A DNA stretch of 45,456 nucleotides, taken from contig RDOE01000020.1 in assembly GCA_011364975.1 (NCBI GenBank), forward strand, positions 1 through 45,456, in the 5' to 3' direction. The position numbers were made by a program, and so were the translations under genes. Origin of the DNA: Promethearchaeota archaeon. Its GTDB lineage: Archaea > Asgardarchaeota > Lokiarchaeia > Sigyniarchaeales > SOKP01. Shown here piece after piece: positions 15,934-24,468 of the stretch; within the stretch, counting starts at the first letter, position 1, and each line of letters starts with the position of its first letter. Under the pieces are notes generated by a model, which saw nothing but the letters and a program-made list of their open reading frames with translations, ran no database searches and was not told where the DNA came from.

Positions 15934-17901
15934 ATGAATCCCGACAAAAATTATGATATTTTAGGAAAACAATTAAAAACGTTAGGTCAGAAAATCAGAA
16001 TAGACATATTAACGAAATTAGATAACTATAATGAGCCAATACCTTACTCCACGCTTCAAAAAGAAGTTTTAGGGTCAAATGCAAATTCGTCAAATTTTTC
16101 ATTTCATTTAAAAATGTTAAAAAATAATGATTTAATTGATTCTACCGATTATGGATATTCTTTAAGTGAATTAGGAAGACAAATTCTGAAGAGAATTCTC
16201 TCAATTGAAGAGATTTTGAATAATCAAAATAAAACCATAATGATAAGAACCTCTAAATATTCGAAAGAACCCTTTAACATTAACAAAATTGAAGAATATT
16301 TGATTAAAGAAGGAAAAATGGAAAATATTTCAGCCAAACAGATAGCTCGTGAGGTTGAAGAACGGCTTTCTAAAACTAAAATTAGCTATTTAACAGCACC
16401 ACTGATGAGAGAATACATTAATGCTATTCTTCTGGAAAATGGATTAGAAGAGGTTAGACATCGATTAACTAGATTAGGAACGCCTCCCTTCGAAGTTGAA
16501 CAATATTTTAAGAATGAATCCTTGAATCCTGAACAACTTATAAACAAGCTTGGTTCGGAGTCATCAGAACAATATCTTTTATTGAATTTGCTTCCCAAAA
16601 GTCTAGCAGATCTATATTTATCGGGGGAGATCTTGCTCCTCAATTTGAATTATTGGAGTTTAAGACCACTAAGCTTCTATATAAACACAGAGTCGATTTT
16701 AGAAAATATTAGAGATAATAGGAATGACCTAAAAAATCTTTCAATACAATTTCTTGAAATTTTAAAGAACTTATCTCCTTTTATTTCAGGAGATTTAGTA
16801 CTTGGCAACTTTAATTCTGCATATCTCTCGCAATTTAATAACTTAACAGACCTATCCAATATATTAACTCTTCTTTATCCGTTATTTTTAGAAATCAATC
16901 TCAAATCGAATGATTTCAGATCCCATTTAACTTTAGAATTTTCCTCATCTAATCAAAATCAAATAAATGATTCAAAAATCTCAATAGAAGATATTTTCAA
17001 GGTATACTTAAATTTAAAAACTCAATATATCAAAGGAGATACTAATCAGATTAGTCCCACCATTTTATTTGACTATACTTGCCGTGATTTTACAGAAAAA
17101 GAAAACTATAACATGTTGAGCACAATATCATCAAATTTAAACTCAGATCTCATATTCTTTAATGGGAAAACTCCACAACTACTAGATTCTCATTGTGTGA
17201 ATATAAAAGGGCTTAATGAAGAAAAAAAATATAATAACAAAATAGTTTTAGATAAAATTTTGATAAATCTTCATAGAATTTCCTTAGATTCACGAAAAGT
17301 CGATGATCTCTTCAATGATATCTTAAAAGAAAAACTGAGTCAAGTTTTTGATTTATTTAGATTAAAAAAACAATTGGTATGTAAGAGATTAGAATCTTTA
17401 AATCAATGGAAGAATATAAAATCAAGATATATTAATTTTAATGATCCAAAGTTATTTGATAATGCCGTAAAATCTATAAGCTTCTTTGGCTTAAATGAGG
17501 CTGTAGGGTATCATTGTGGAATTGAGCTTGATAGAATTGACACGAGTGAGAAATTCGCACTAAATATTTTAAGTAACATGAAGAAGATAATTGAGGAAAG
17601 AAATAATGATGAAAATGAGTTTTTTTCATTATCTCAGCCTCACAATTGTAACTATGTTTACGAATCTTGCGAAAAAAATCAATTTCCGGATAACTATAAG
17701 CCGTTCCTTTATACCTCAAATATAATACGGGAAGATTGTAATTTACCATTAGATGAAAAAATTCAAATTTTTAAGAAATTTGAAAAATTTTTAGATGGAG
17801 GCTCTTTATTTCAGGTAAAGAACGAAAATGGTAAGAATAATTTTATTAAGCTTTTTAAATCCATATCCAACTCTAGGTTAAACGCATTCTTAATAAATTA
17901 A
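15934..17901 (+). CDS. Winged-helix + ATP-cone + class III ribonucleotide reductase-like (NrdD) protein lacking the glycyl-radical domain
   Basis: 655 residues in three parts. Residues 1-95 look like an ArsR-type winged helix (LGQKIRIDILTKL...SNFSFHLKMLKNNDLID...YSLSELG). Residues about 100-190 are an ATP-cone (IMIRTSKYSKEPFN, then YLTAPLMREYINAILLENGL and VRHRLTRLGTPP). From about residue 210 it follows anaerobic ribonucleotide reductase NrdD: YLLLNLLPKSLADLYLSGEI, LDKILINLHRI, FFGLNEAVGY (about 517) and FLDGGSLFQV (about 621). It then stops where NrdD goes on to its Cys4 zinc site and RVxGY-type radical loop. The expected MCCR-like active-site stretch reads SHCVN (Cys 421). It is therefore probably not an active reductase. 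I infer a regulator of dNTP-synthesis genes sensing ATP/dATP, analogous to bacterial NrdR. PyrB is convergent downstream. Confidence 0.8.
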   Translation: MNPDKNYDILGKQLKTLGQKIRIDILTKLDNYNEPIPYSTLQKEVLGSNANSSNFSFHLKMLKNNDLIDSTDYGYSLSELGRQILKRILSIEEILNNQNKTIMIRTSKYSKEPFNINKIEEYLIKEGKMENISAKQIAREVEERLSKTKISYLTAPLMREYINAILLENGLEEVRHRLTRLGTPPFEVEQYFKNESLNPEQLINKLGSESSEQYLLLNLLPKSLADLYLSGEILLLNLNYWSLRPLSFYINTESILENIRDNRNDLKNLSIQFLEILKNLSPFISGDLVLGNFNSAYLSQFNNLTDLSNILTLLYPLFLEINLKSNDFRSHLTLEFSSSNQNQINDSKISIEDIFKVYLNLKTQYIKGDTNQISPTILFDYTCRDFTEKENYNMLSTISSNLNSDLIFFNGKTPQLLDSHCVNIKGLNEEKKYNNKIVLDKILINLHRISLDSRKVDDLFNDILKEKLSQVFDLFRLKKQLVCKRLESLNQWKNIKSRYINFNDPKLFDNAVKSISFFGLNEAVGYHCGIELDRIDTSEKFALNILSNMKKIIEERNNDENEFFSLSQPHNCNYVYESCEKNQFPDNYKPFLYTSNIIREDCNLPLDEKIQIFKKFEKFLDGGSLFQVKNENGKNNFIKLFKSISNSRLNAFLIN

Positions 17902-17930
17902 AGGGAATAGAAAATTAAGCAAATAAAACC

Positions 17931-18854
17931 TTAATCAGATAACAATTCTGATAAAACAGCTTTTCTCGTTGGTATTCCATAATAAGCTTGTTTAAAGAAT
18001 ATCGATTTTGGTGAATTATCAATTTCAGGGGATATTTCATCCACTCTCGGTAATGGATGCATTAGTTTAAAATGATCTTTAGTTTCCTTTAGATCATCTT
18101 TAGTGAATATATAAAACCCTTTTACTCTATCATACTCTTCAATATCAGCAAATCTCTCCTTTTGAATACGTGTTACATATAAAACATCAAGAACATTTAA
18201 AATATCTCGATATTTCTCAATTTCTTTGTATTTTACTTCTTTTTGACGCAAATAGTCTTTGTCTCTATTCCTTAACATTAACTCTTTTGGGCTTATAAAA
18301 TAAATGTTCACATCAAAATTTGAAAGTAAGATACTTAATGAATGAACAGTCCTTCCATACTTTAAATCACCCATAATGCCAATGTTTAGTCCATCCAACT
18401 TTAAACCTTCATGAACCATCGTAAATAAATCCAAAAGTGCTTGAGTAGGATGTTCCCCACTACCAGAACCCGCATTTATAACAGGAACTTTAGAAAATTT
18501 AGCTGCTAATAAGGCTGAACCTTCAAGGCTATGCCGAATAACGATTCCATCGCAATAATTTTCAACGGTTCGAATGGTATCTGCCAATGTTTCTCCTTTT
18601 TTGATTGAGGAAACATCACCAGAGTGAAATCCAATTATCTGACCCCCTAATCTAATCATTGCGGATTCAAAACTTAATCGTGTGCGAGTAGACGGTTCAA
18701 AAAATAAGGTTGCTAAAATCTTTCCTTTTAGTAAATCTCGATATTTTTTATCATCTCTCATTTCATTTGCTCGCTTTAAAATGTACTCAATATCTTCACG
18801 ATTAAAATCCTTAGCTGATATTATCCCCTCTTTAAATTTCTCCTTGAAGTTCAT
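17931..18854 (-). CDS. pyrB: Aspartate carbamoyltransferase, catalytic subunit
   Basis: 307 residues, the usual length. It joins carbamoyl phosphate and aspartate in the first committed step of pyrimidine synthesis. The carbamoyl-phosphate loop FEPSTRTRLSFESAM is near residue 53, followed by GSGEHPTQALLDLFT near residue 133 and the aspartate-binding HPLPRVDEI near residue 268. The regulatory gene pyrI is usually next to pyrB in archaea, but I see none here, so either it lies elsewhere or the enzyme is unregulated. The reading frame ends 30 bases from the end of the convergent wHTH/ATP-cone gene. Confidence 0.96.
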   Translation of the reverse strand: MNFKEKFKEGIISAKDFNREDIEYILKRANEMRDDKKYRDLLKGKILATLFFEPSTRTRLSFESAMIRLGGQIIGFHSGDVSSIKKGETLADTIRTVENYCDGIVIRHSLEGSALLAAKFSKVPVINAGSGSGEHPTQALLDLFTMVHEGLKLDGLNIGIMGDLKYGRTVHSLSILLSNFDVNIYFISPKELMLRNRDKDYLRQKEVKYKEIEKYRDILNVLDVLYVTRIQKERFADIEEYDRVKGFYIFTKDDLKETKDHFKLMHPLPRVDEISPEIDNSPKSIFFKQAYYGIPTRKAVLSELLSD

Positions 18855-19012
18855 AATTAATACCCAATGTTTTATTAAAAGTATAGAAGTACTCCTTATA
18901 TTGTTTTGTATAAAATTTTCCTTATCTATTAAGGAAATTAAACAGAACTAATAAAATTTAAAATTTATCAATAATTAAATTAGTTATTCTTACATCAAAA
19001 GGTTGCTATAAC

Positions 19013-19294
19013 TTGAGATACCCAAAAACAATGAACCGGTACTGTCCGTACTGTAGGAAACATACTAAACACAATGTAACAATCTATAAGAAAGGAAAAG
19101 AGCGTATGTTGAATCATGGACGTCGAAGGTTAGAAAGGAAAAAACGTGGTTATGGAAGCTTCCCAAAGGAAATATTTCATAAGAATGCTAAGCTAAATAA
19201 GAGAACATTACCAATGTTAGAATGTTCGGAATGCAATAAAAAACACTACGCTAAATCTTATCGAGTAAAGCGCCTAGAATTACAAGAAGCTTAA
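19013..19294 (+). CDS. rpl44e: Ribosomal protein L44e (eL42)
   Basis: 93 residues. It has the family N-terminus (M)RYPKTMNRYCPYCRKHTKHN and a second Cys pair in LECSECNKKHYAKSYRVKR, together a zinc site. The start is TTG at 19013, because family members begin with Met-x-x-Pro-Lys just before the RYCP motif; the internal ATG at residue 7 would delete that segment. Its stop is followed after one codon by the ribosome binding site of rps27e, the usual archaeal pairing. Confidence 0.95.
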   Translation: MRYPKTMNRYCPYCRKHTKHNVTIYKKGKERMLNHGRRRLERKKRGYGSFPKEIFHKNAKLNKRTLPMLECSECNKKHYAKSYRVKRLELQEA

Positions 19295-19302
19295 AAGGTG
19301 AT
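19295..19302 (+). promoter_or_regulatory. Strong Shine-Dalgarno preceding an ATA start
   Basis: AAGGTGAT is complementary to the 3' end of archaeal 16S rRNA and sits five bases before the ATA at 19308. It decides the rps27e start, since no ATG, GTG or TTG exists in that frame between the preceding stops and the zinc-ribbon core. The same GGTGAT stands before the TTG start of aIF2alpha. Confidence 0.7.
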
Positions 19303-19307
19303 AAAAA

Positions 19308-19514
19308 ATACCAAGAAAAGCAAGACCAAAACCATTAATACCTCAACCAAATAGTAGATTCTTAAGAGTTAAATGCTTAAATTGTGGAAATCAACAGATT
19401 ATTTTTGGATGTTCTGCTACTGATGTTGCCTGTTTAGTATGCGGTAAAACATTGTTACAATCCACTGGTGGAAAAGCAAGGATTTTAACAAAAATTTTAG
19501 AAGTTTTATCATAA
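19308..19514 (+). CDS. rps27e: Ribosomal protein S27e (eS27), apparent ATA start
   Basis: 68 residues. After the first residue the sequence is [20 protein letters not shown], then [12 protein letters not shown] and [20 protein letters not shown], which is the complete S27e zinc ribbon and C-terminus ending ILEVLS. The frame is closed just upstream by TGA and TAA, leaving only AAA and ATA before the conserved Pro-Arg, and no canonical start codon occurs before the zinc site. A strong ribosome binding site five bases upstream supports ATA 19308-19310 as the initiator, unless a G was misread as A. It lies 13 bases after rpl44e. Confidence 0.92.
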   Translation: MPRKARPKPLIPQPNSRFLRVKCLNCGNQQIIFGCSATDVACLVCGKTLLQSTGGKARILTKILEVLS

Positions 19515-19573
19515 TTCCTTTTATAAATATTAAACAATATTCAAATCTAATTGTTTATTTTGTCCATGTAAAT

Positions 19574-19611
19574 TCGTGAAACCACACTTTCACGATCATT
19601 GTTATATATAG
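19574..19611 (+). promoter_or_regulatory. Perfect 8-bp palindrome next to a TATA box upstream of the P-type ATPase
   Basis: TCGTGAAA (19574-19581) and TTTCACGA (19588-19595) form a perfect inverted repeat around CCACAC. Six bases further is TTATATATAG (19602-19611), a good archaeal TATA box. Position and symmetry suggest an operator for a dimeric regulator, perhaps responding to the ion the ATPase moves. A hairpin terminator for the upstream ribosomal genes is an alternative, but no T-run follows it. Confidence 0.5.
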
Positions 19612-19753
19612 TAGTATAATTAAGGTATTTTTAGGGTTATACTTAAAAGTGCTAAATAACTAATTTTAGATTATCCTTTTTTTTAAAATTTAAACGAAAT
19701 TTAAATAAACTTCAAATAATTCATGCATCAGAAATAAAAAAAAAAACTACGTG

Positions 19754-22567
19754 ATGATAATGTTTGAGGCTCATGATAAACCTATTGAAGAGTTATATGA
19801 AATTTTAAATGCAAATAAAGAAGGGTTAACATCGATAGAGGTAGAGCAACGTCTATCAAAATATGGAAGAAACGAATTAGTTACAGAAGAAAAAATTCAT
19901 CCATTGAGAATTTTTCTTAACCAATTCAGAGATTTATTGGTAATAATATTAATTGTTGCGGGCTTGATTACAGCTATCCTTGGAATTCTTGAAAATGATG
20001 AAAGTGTAATTATTGAAGTCATCAGTATAACTATTGTTATCATTTTAAATGCAGGACTAGGATTTTATCAAGAATTTTCTGCTGAAAAAGCTATTGAAGC
20101 TCTTAGAACATTATCAAAGAGTGAGGTTATCGTTTTTCGAGATAATGAAAAAGTAAGATTGAAAGCAGAATTTCTAGTACCGGGGGATATTATTTTATTA
20201 GAAGCAGGAAATGTTATTCCCGCGGATATAAGATTAATAAAGAGCTATGAAATCAATGTTAATGAAGCAATATTAACAGGAGAATCGTTATCTATAAGGA
20301 AGGACATAAAAACTTTACCTCAAGAGACTTCTTTAGCAGAAAGGAAAAATATGCTTTTTAAAGGAACAACTGTAACAAGTGGATCAGGAAGGGGATTAGT
20401 TACATCGACAGGACTTGGTACAGAATTAGGAAAAATAGCATCTTCATTATCTGAAATTGAAAGGGAAGATACACCTATTCAGAAGAAGTTGAAACTCTTA
20501 GCTAAACAACTTACAATATTTATAGTTATTATTGCTGCATCTATTTTCCTTATTCAAATAATCTTTATTGGTTTAGAACAGTTTACAGAGTTATTAATTT
20601 TTGCAATCGGGCTTGCAGTTGCAGTTGTACCTGAAGGCCTCCCTGCTGTTATGACTCTTTCTTTAGCGATTGGTATTACTCGAATGGCAAGGCAAAATGC
20701 CCTTATACGAAGATTACCCGTGGTGGAAGTACTTGGGTCCAGTACTGTGATTTCAACAGATAAAACGGGTACGTTGACTAAAAATGAAATGACTGTTACT
20801 CTCGTATGGACTATAAATCATCAATATAGTGTAACTGGAACTGGATATACAAATGTTGGTCAGATCCTCAAAGTAGAAACTGCCAAACAAGTTACACCTG
20901 ATTATAAACCAGAGTTAGAATCTCTGATCGAAATTGGAACTCTTGCAAATGAAGCATCTATAGAATTTCAAGGTGATTCAAGACCCTATAAAACATTTGG
21001 AGATCCCACTGAAATTGCATTATTGATCTTAGCAGAAAAAGGACAAAAGATCGGAAATATAATGCAGAATTGGGATATTGAGTACTTATTTCCCTTTGAT
21101 AGTAATCGTAAAAGAATGAGCACAATCTCTAAACATAAAATCACAGATCAATATCGGATCATGGTTAAAGGTGCGCTGGATTTAATGCTTGATATCTGTA
21201 TCAATTATTTAGAAGATGGAAAAAGTATTCCTTTAACTCAAGAAATAAAAGAAAAGATAATAAAAGTGAGTGAGCGATTTTCTGCAAATTTTGCCTATCG
21301 AATATTAGGATTTGCCTTAAAAGATATTACAACTGAGGAAGCGAAAAGACTACTTGAGGAAAAAAAATCCAATTTAGTTGAGGATAACCTTACCTTTGTA
21401 GGTTTTGTAGGGATGATCGATCCACCTAGAGAATCTTCAAGACCCGCAGTTCTAAAGGCAAAGGATGCAGGAATTAAAGTAATTATGATCACTGGAGATC
21501 ATGTAGAGACTGCTAAAGCAATTGGTAAGGAAATAGGAATTTATGGAAACATGGAGCCTATTACTGGAAAAATGCTTGAAAAAATGGTAGATCAAGAATT
21601 AGAAGAGGTTATCGAGGAAGTTGAGATATTTGCCAGAGTAGATCCCTCACATAAATTACGTATCATCAATGCATTAAAAAAACATGATGAGGTAGTAATC
21701 ATGACTGGGGATGGAGTCAATGATGCACCTGCCCTCAAAAGAGCAGATATCGGGGTTGCTATGGGAATTACGGGGACAGATGTGGCTAAAGAAGCTAGTG
21801 ATATGATATTAGTTGACGATAATTTTGCAAACATTATTGAAGCTATATATGAAGGACGAAGAATCTATGACAACATTAAAAAATTCATAAATTATTTATT
21901 ATCTGCTAATGCTGGTGAAGTTTTATCGGTATTAGCAATTGTTATATTAGGACTTATATTCTTCAATCATCTAATACTACCCATTGTAGCGATACAATTA
22001 TTGTATATAAATCTAGTTACAGATACTTTTCCTGCTCTGGCATTAGGTATGAGTCCAGCTGAGGAAGATGTAATGAAACGAAAACCAAGAGACCCAAAAG
22101 AGCCTCTTCTAACTAAAAATATGGTAATCTTTATTCTCTTATTTGGGGTCTTAAACGCCATAGGTTGCGTTTTTTTGTTTCTTTGGAGTATTGAGTTTAA
22201 TTTAACTATTGATATTGAAATTGTTGACTTAACAAGACAAAGAACCATTATATTTGCGGCATTAGTAGTATATCAAATGATACAATGCCTTTCGGTGAGT
22301 CAAAACACCACCATTTTTTCAAAAAAGACATTAGAAAATAAGATATTAATCGGTGCAATATTATTAGGTCTTATTTTGCTTCTCTTTGCGATCTACATTC
22401 CATTGTTGCAGCCATTCATTAAAACATATCCTCTTGAAGCAATGGATTGGATCATGATTTTAATAACAGCAATCCCGATCCTTATCATTGAAGAATTATA
22501 TGAAAAAATTATTTTCAAACCAGGAAGAGATCGTTTACAAATTCCGGTTGATGGTTCTCTCATATAA
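19754..22567 (+). CDS. Ca2+-transporting P-type ATPase (P2A-like)
   Basis: About 937 residues with the full P-type ATPase layout. The N-terminal cation-ATPase domain has LTSIEVEQRLSKYGRNEL, the actuator has LTGES, the phosphorylation site is STDKTGTLT (Asp near 336), and the hinge is MTGDGVNDAPALKRADIGVA. Ion-site residues are those of Ca2+ pumps: VVPEGLP in TM4 (Glu near 294), NAGE in TM5 (Asn 719, Glu 722) and NLVTD in TM6 (753-757). The TM8 position that holds a Glu in SERCA appears to be Gln (VYQMIQCL). It probably exports Ca2+ from the cytoplasm. Starts at GTG 19751, ATG 19754 and ATG 19760 are all close; I use 19754. A palindrome and TATA box lie upstream. Confidence 0.93.
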   Translation: MIMFEAHDKPIEELYEILNANKEGLTSIEVEQRLSKYGRNELVTEEKIHPLRIFLNQFRDLLVIILIVAGLITAILGILENDESVIIEVISITIVIILNAGLGFYQEFSAEKAIEALRTLSKSEVIVFRDNEKVRLKAEFLVPGDIILLEAGNVIPADIRLIKSYEINVNEAILTGESLSIRKDIKTLPQETSLAERKNMLFKGTTVTSGSGRGLVTSTGLGTELGKIASSLSEIEREDTPIQKKLKLLAKQLTIFIVIIAASIFLIQIIFIGLEQFTELLIFAIGLAVAVVPEGLPAVMTLSLAIGITRMARQNALIRRLPVVEVLGSSTVISTDKTGTLTKNEMTVTLVWTINHQYSVTGTGYTNVGQILKVETAKQVTPDYKPELESLIEIGTLANEASIEFQGDSRPYKTFGDPTEIALLILAEKGQKIGNIMQNWDIEYLFPFDSNRKRMSTISKHKITDQYRIMVKGALDLMLDICINYLEDGKSIPLTQEIKEKIIKVSERFSANFAYRILGFALKDITTEEAKRLLEEKKSNLVEDNLTFVGFVGMIDPPRESSRPAVLKAKDAGIKVIMITGDHVETAKAIGKEIGIYGNMEPITGKMLEKMVDQELEEVIEEVEIFARVDPSHKLRIINALKKHDEVVIMTGDGVNDAPALKRADIGVAMGITGTDVAKEASDMILVDDNFANIIEAIYEGRRIYDNIKKFINYLLSANAGEVLSVLAIVILGLIFFNHLILPIVAIQLLYINLVTDTFPALALGMSPAEEDVMKRKPRDPKEPLLTKNMVIFILLFGVLNAIGCVFLFLWSIEFNLTIDIEIVDLTRQRTIIFAALVVYQMIQCLSVSQNTTIFSKKTLENKILIGAILLGLILLLFAIYIPLLQPFIKTYPLEAMDWIMILITAIPILIIEELYEKIIFKPGRDRLQIPVDGSLI

Positions 22568-22579
22568 AATGAAAAAGAT

Positions 22580-23386
22580 TTAGGTTAAACCTTTTACATG
22601 CTTGAAAGATCGAGGAGGAGTACGATAAAAGGTAACATCTGGATATCCAATAGTAAAGGCTCCCAACTTTTTTGCTCGGAATCCCGCTAATTTCATAATT
22701 TTAGGGTCAATTTCTATTGCTGCTTGAGTCCAACCATTCCAGCACGTACCCAAACCCAGACTATGAGCTGCTAATCTTCCATAGGTGATTATATTAGCAA
22801 TATTTTGAATTCCGATATCGGTAAATAATTGTGAATACACAATTATGAGATGCGGTGCATCAAAATAAACGGGAGATCTGAACTCTTTAGCTAAATTCGC
22901 TAATCGTTCTCCATATAACCAACCCCATGATTTATCCTCTGTGAGTGTTTTTTGAATCGCATCGGATAAGGTTTTTAATTGTTCTTCATCAGAGATAATA
23001 ATAAAAGATTCGGATCTCATATTTCTTCCTGTCGGAGCCCATTGCATGGCTTTGAATACTTTTTGTAATAATTCTTCTGATACTTTTTCCTTTTTGTATC
23101 GCCTAATAGAACGATGTGCTTGCAAGAATTTAAAAAGATTCTCATATGAAAGTATCCTTTCAGGATGGTTAACATCACTAAATTCATAACTTTCTCCCAT
23201 ATCTTCATATATTATAGCATCTTCAGGACATCGAGCTACACAATGTCCACATCTAATACACATTGACTTAGGATCCCCATATTCTACTTTTTCTCCGTTA
23301 ATCTCATTGAATAATCGTCTGGGGCATACTCTAATGCAGGTTCCACAGAAAGTGCATTTCTCATAATCAATTTCTACAATTGGCAT
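22580..23386 (-). CDS. Nitroreductase-family flavoprotein with N-terminal 2[4Fe-4S] ferredoxin domain
   Basis: 268 residues. The N-terminal 60 carry two cluster motifs, CTFCGTCIRVCP and CIRCGHCVARCP, typical of a two-cluster ferredoxin. From about residue 90 the nitroreductase fold begins (RSIRRYKKEKVSEELLQKVF), then MQWAPTGRNMRSE for FMN binding and SLGLGTCWNGW near residue 215. Such proteins pass electrons from the clusters to FMN to reduce an unknown acceptor in anaerobes. It is convergent with the P-type ATPase, 12 bases apart, and I see no functional link between them. Confidence 0.93.
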   Translation of the reverse strand: MPIVEIDYEKCTFCGTCIRVCPRRLFNEINGEKVEYGDPKSMCIRCGHCVARCPEDAIIYEDMGESYEFSDVNHPERILSYENLFKFLQAHRSIRRYKKEKVSEELLQKVFKAMQWAPTGRNMRSESFIIISDEEQLKTLSDAIQKTLTEDKSWGWLYGERLANLAKEFRSPVYFDAPHLIIVYSQLFTDIGIQNIANIITYGRLAAHSLGLGTCWNGWTQAAIEIDPKIMKLAGFRAKKLGAFTIGYPDVTFYRTPPRSFKHVKGLT

Positions 23387-23523
23387 TTTAACTTCACAAT
23401 AAAAATTGTATTTGTAATCATTAATATATTAAGTTGTTTAAAAATCTAATTTAAATAGGTACTCTAGAAGTAAATTTGAGAGGTAATTAACAATAAAGTA
23501 AAAAAGTCCACTTTTTATTTTGT

Positions 23524-23862
23524 TCAATATTCACGCCAGGTAAATTTACAATTGGTACATCTAAAAAAAGAAGTACTTGGTTCGTCAGCACCTCTTGTCT
23601 GTTCCTGCCAAGCCTCTGCTTCAAGGTGACCACATTTAGAACATTCTTTCTTGACTACGGGGTGAACTAATATTTTATCTTCTTCTGATAAGATAATCAG
23701 ATTCTTCTTTAAAGCACTCATTTTTTGATCTACAGTTTCATTCAATGTACTATTATTATTTTCGAGCTCTTCTTCATACCCACATCTACAAACTAAGGAA
23801 ACTTTTCCATTTATATTTTTTCTACGCAAGAGACCTGAACACTCTGGACAAAAATTTACCAT
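23524..23862 (-). CDS. tfs: Transcription elongation factor TFS (TFIIS-like)
   Basis: 112 residues with two zinc ribbons. The N-terminal one (FCPECSGLLRRKNINGKVSL then CRCGYEE) resembles the Rpb9 N-ribbon. The C-terminal one, CSKCGHLEAEAWQEQTRGAD then CTNCKFTWREY, holds the Asp-Glu pair (ADEPST) that is inserted into the RNA polymerase secondary channel to stimulate transcript cleavage. A linker with little order connects them. It ends in TGA. TFS next to pcn and the primase genes is a common archaeal arrangement. Confidence 0.95.
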   Translation of the reverse strand: MVNFCPECSGLLRRKNINGKVSLVCRCGYEEELENNNSTLNETVDQKMSALKKNLIILSEEDKILVHPVVKKECSKCGHLEAEAWQEQTRGADEPSTSFFRCTNCKFTWREY

Positions 23863-23972
23863 TTTAAAAACGCGAACTTTAGATATTAAAATATAACGAA
23901 TAAAAAGTATTATGAGAGATATAATTTACGAAAAATACATTAGAACTACAAATTTGTTAGAAAAGGATTATT

Positions 23973-24287
23973 TTACAACTCTTTTTTTATTTGATATAAT
24001 TTCTGATAATATTCGAAATTTAATTTATTCATATCTTGGATAATATCTGCCTGTAGCTCTTTTTCTCCTTCCATATTTATGTTTAAATCGCCAATCACGT
24101 TTACTAAATCATTTTTCTTTGCCTTGAATTCAATTTTCCCTATAATCACTTTCAGAGTTCCTGTTTTATCATCTAATATAAAGTATTGATCATCGATGAT
24201 TTCCTTAATATAACCGGTGACTTGAATTCTAATGTCATCGTTCTTAATATCTTCAATTATTCTTTGATATGCAGCTGAAGGTTCCAT
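23973..24287 (-). CDS. Small OB-fold nucleic-acid-binding protein
   Basis: 104 residues. The middle (IRIQVTGYIKEIIDDQYFIL, then DDKTGTLKVIIG and NDLVNVIGDLNI) has the five-strand rhythm of an OB fold of the tRNA-anticodon/RPA32 type. A short N-terminal helix and a C-terminal helix rich in Lys/Glu flank it. No zinc ligands are visible. It sits between TFS and PCNA, so single-stranded DNA or RNA binding in replication is a reasonable guess; it may be a small RPA-like subunit. I cannot give a specific name. Confidence 0.75.
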   Translation of the reverse strand: MEPSAAYQRIIEDIKNDDIRIQVTGYIKEIIDDQYFILDDKTGTLKVIIGKIEFKAKKNDLVNVIGDLNINMEGEKELQADIIQDMNKLNFEYYQKLYQIKKEL

Positions 24288-24468
24288 ATTTTTTATGAAA
24301 ATTTTTTGTGTATATACTTTTAAAAATTACCGGAGACTATAAATAATTAATTCAAAAATTACAAATGGTTATTATTAAAGGTCTAATACTGAATTTTATA
24401 AACTTTGACAATAACCCAATATTAATATAAAAGGATTTAAACTAAGAAAAGAAAGGTACAAATATAAT

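Noticed and set aside
22580..23386. Functional link between the nitroreductase and the P-type ATPase
   Set aside because: They are convergent and only share a terminator region; nothing in sequence joins their roles.
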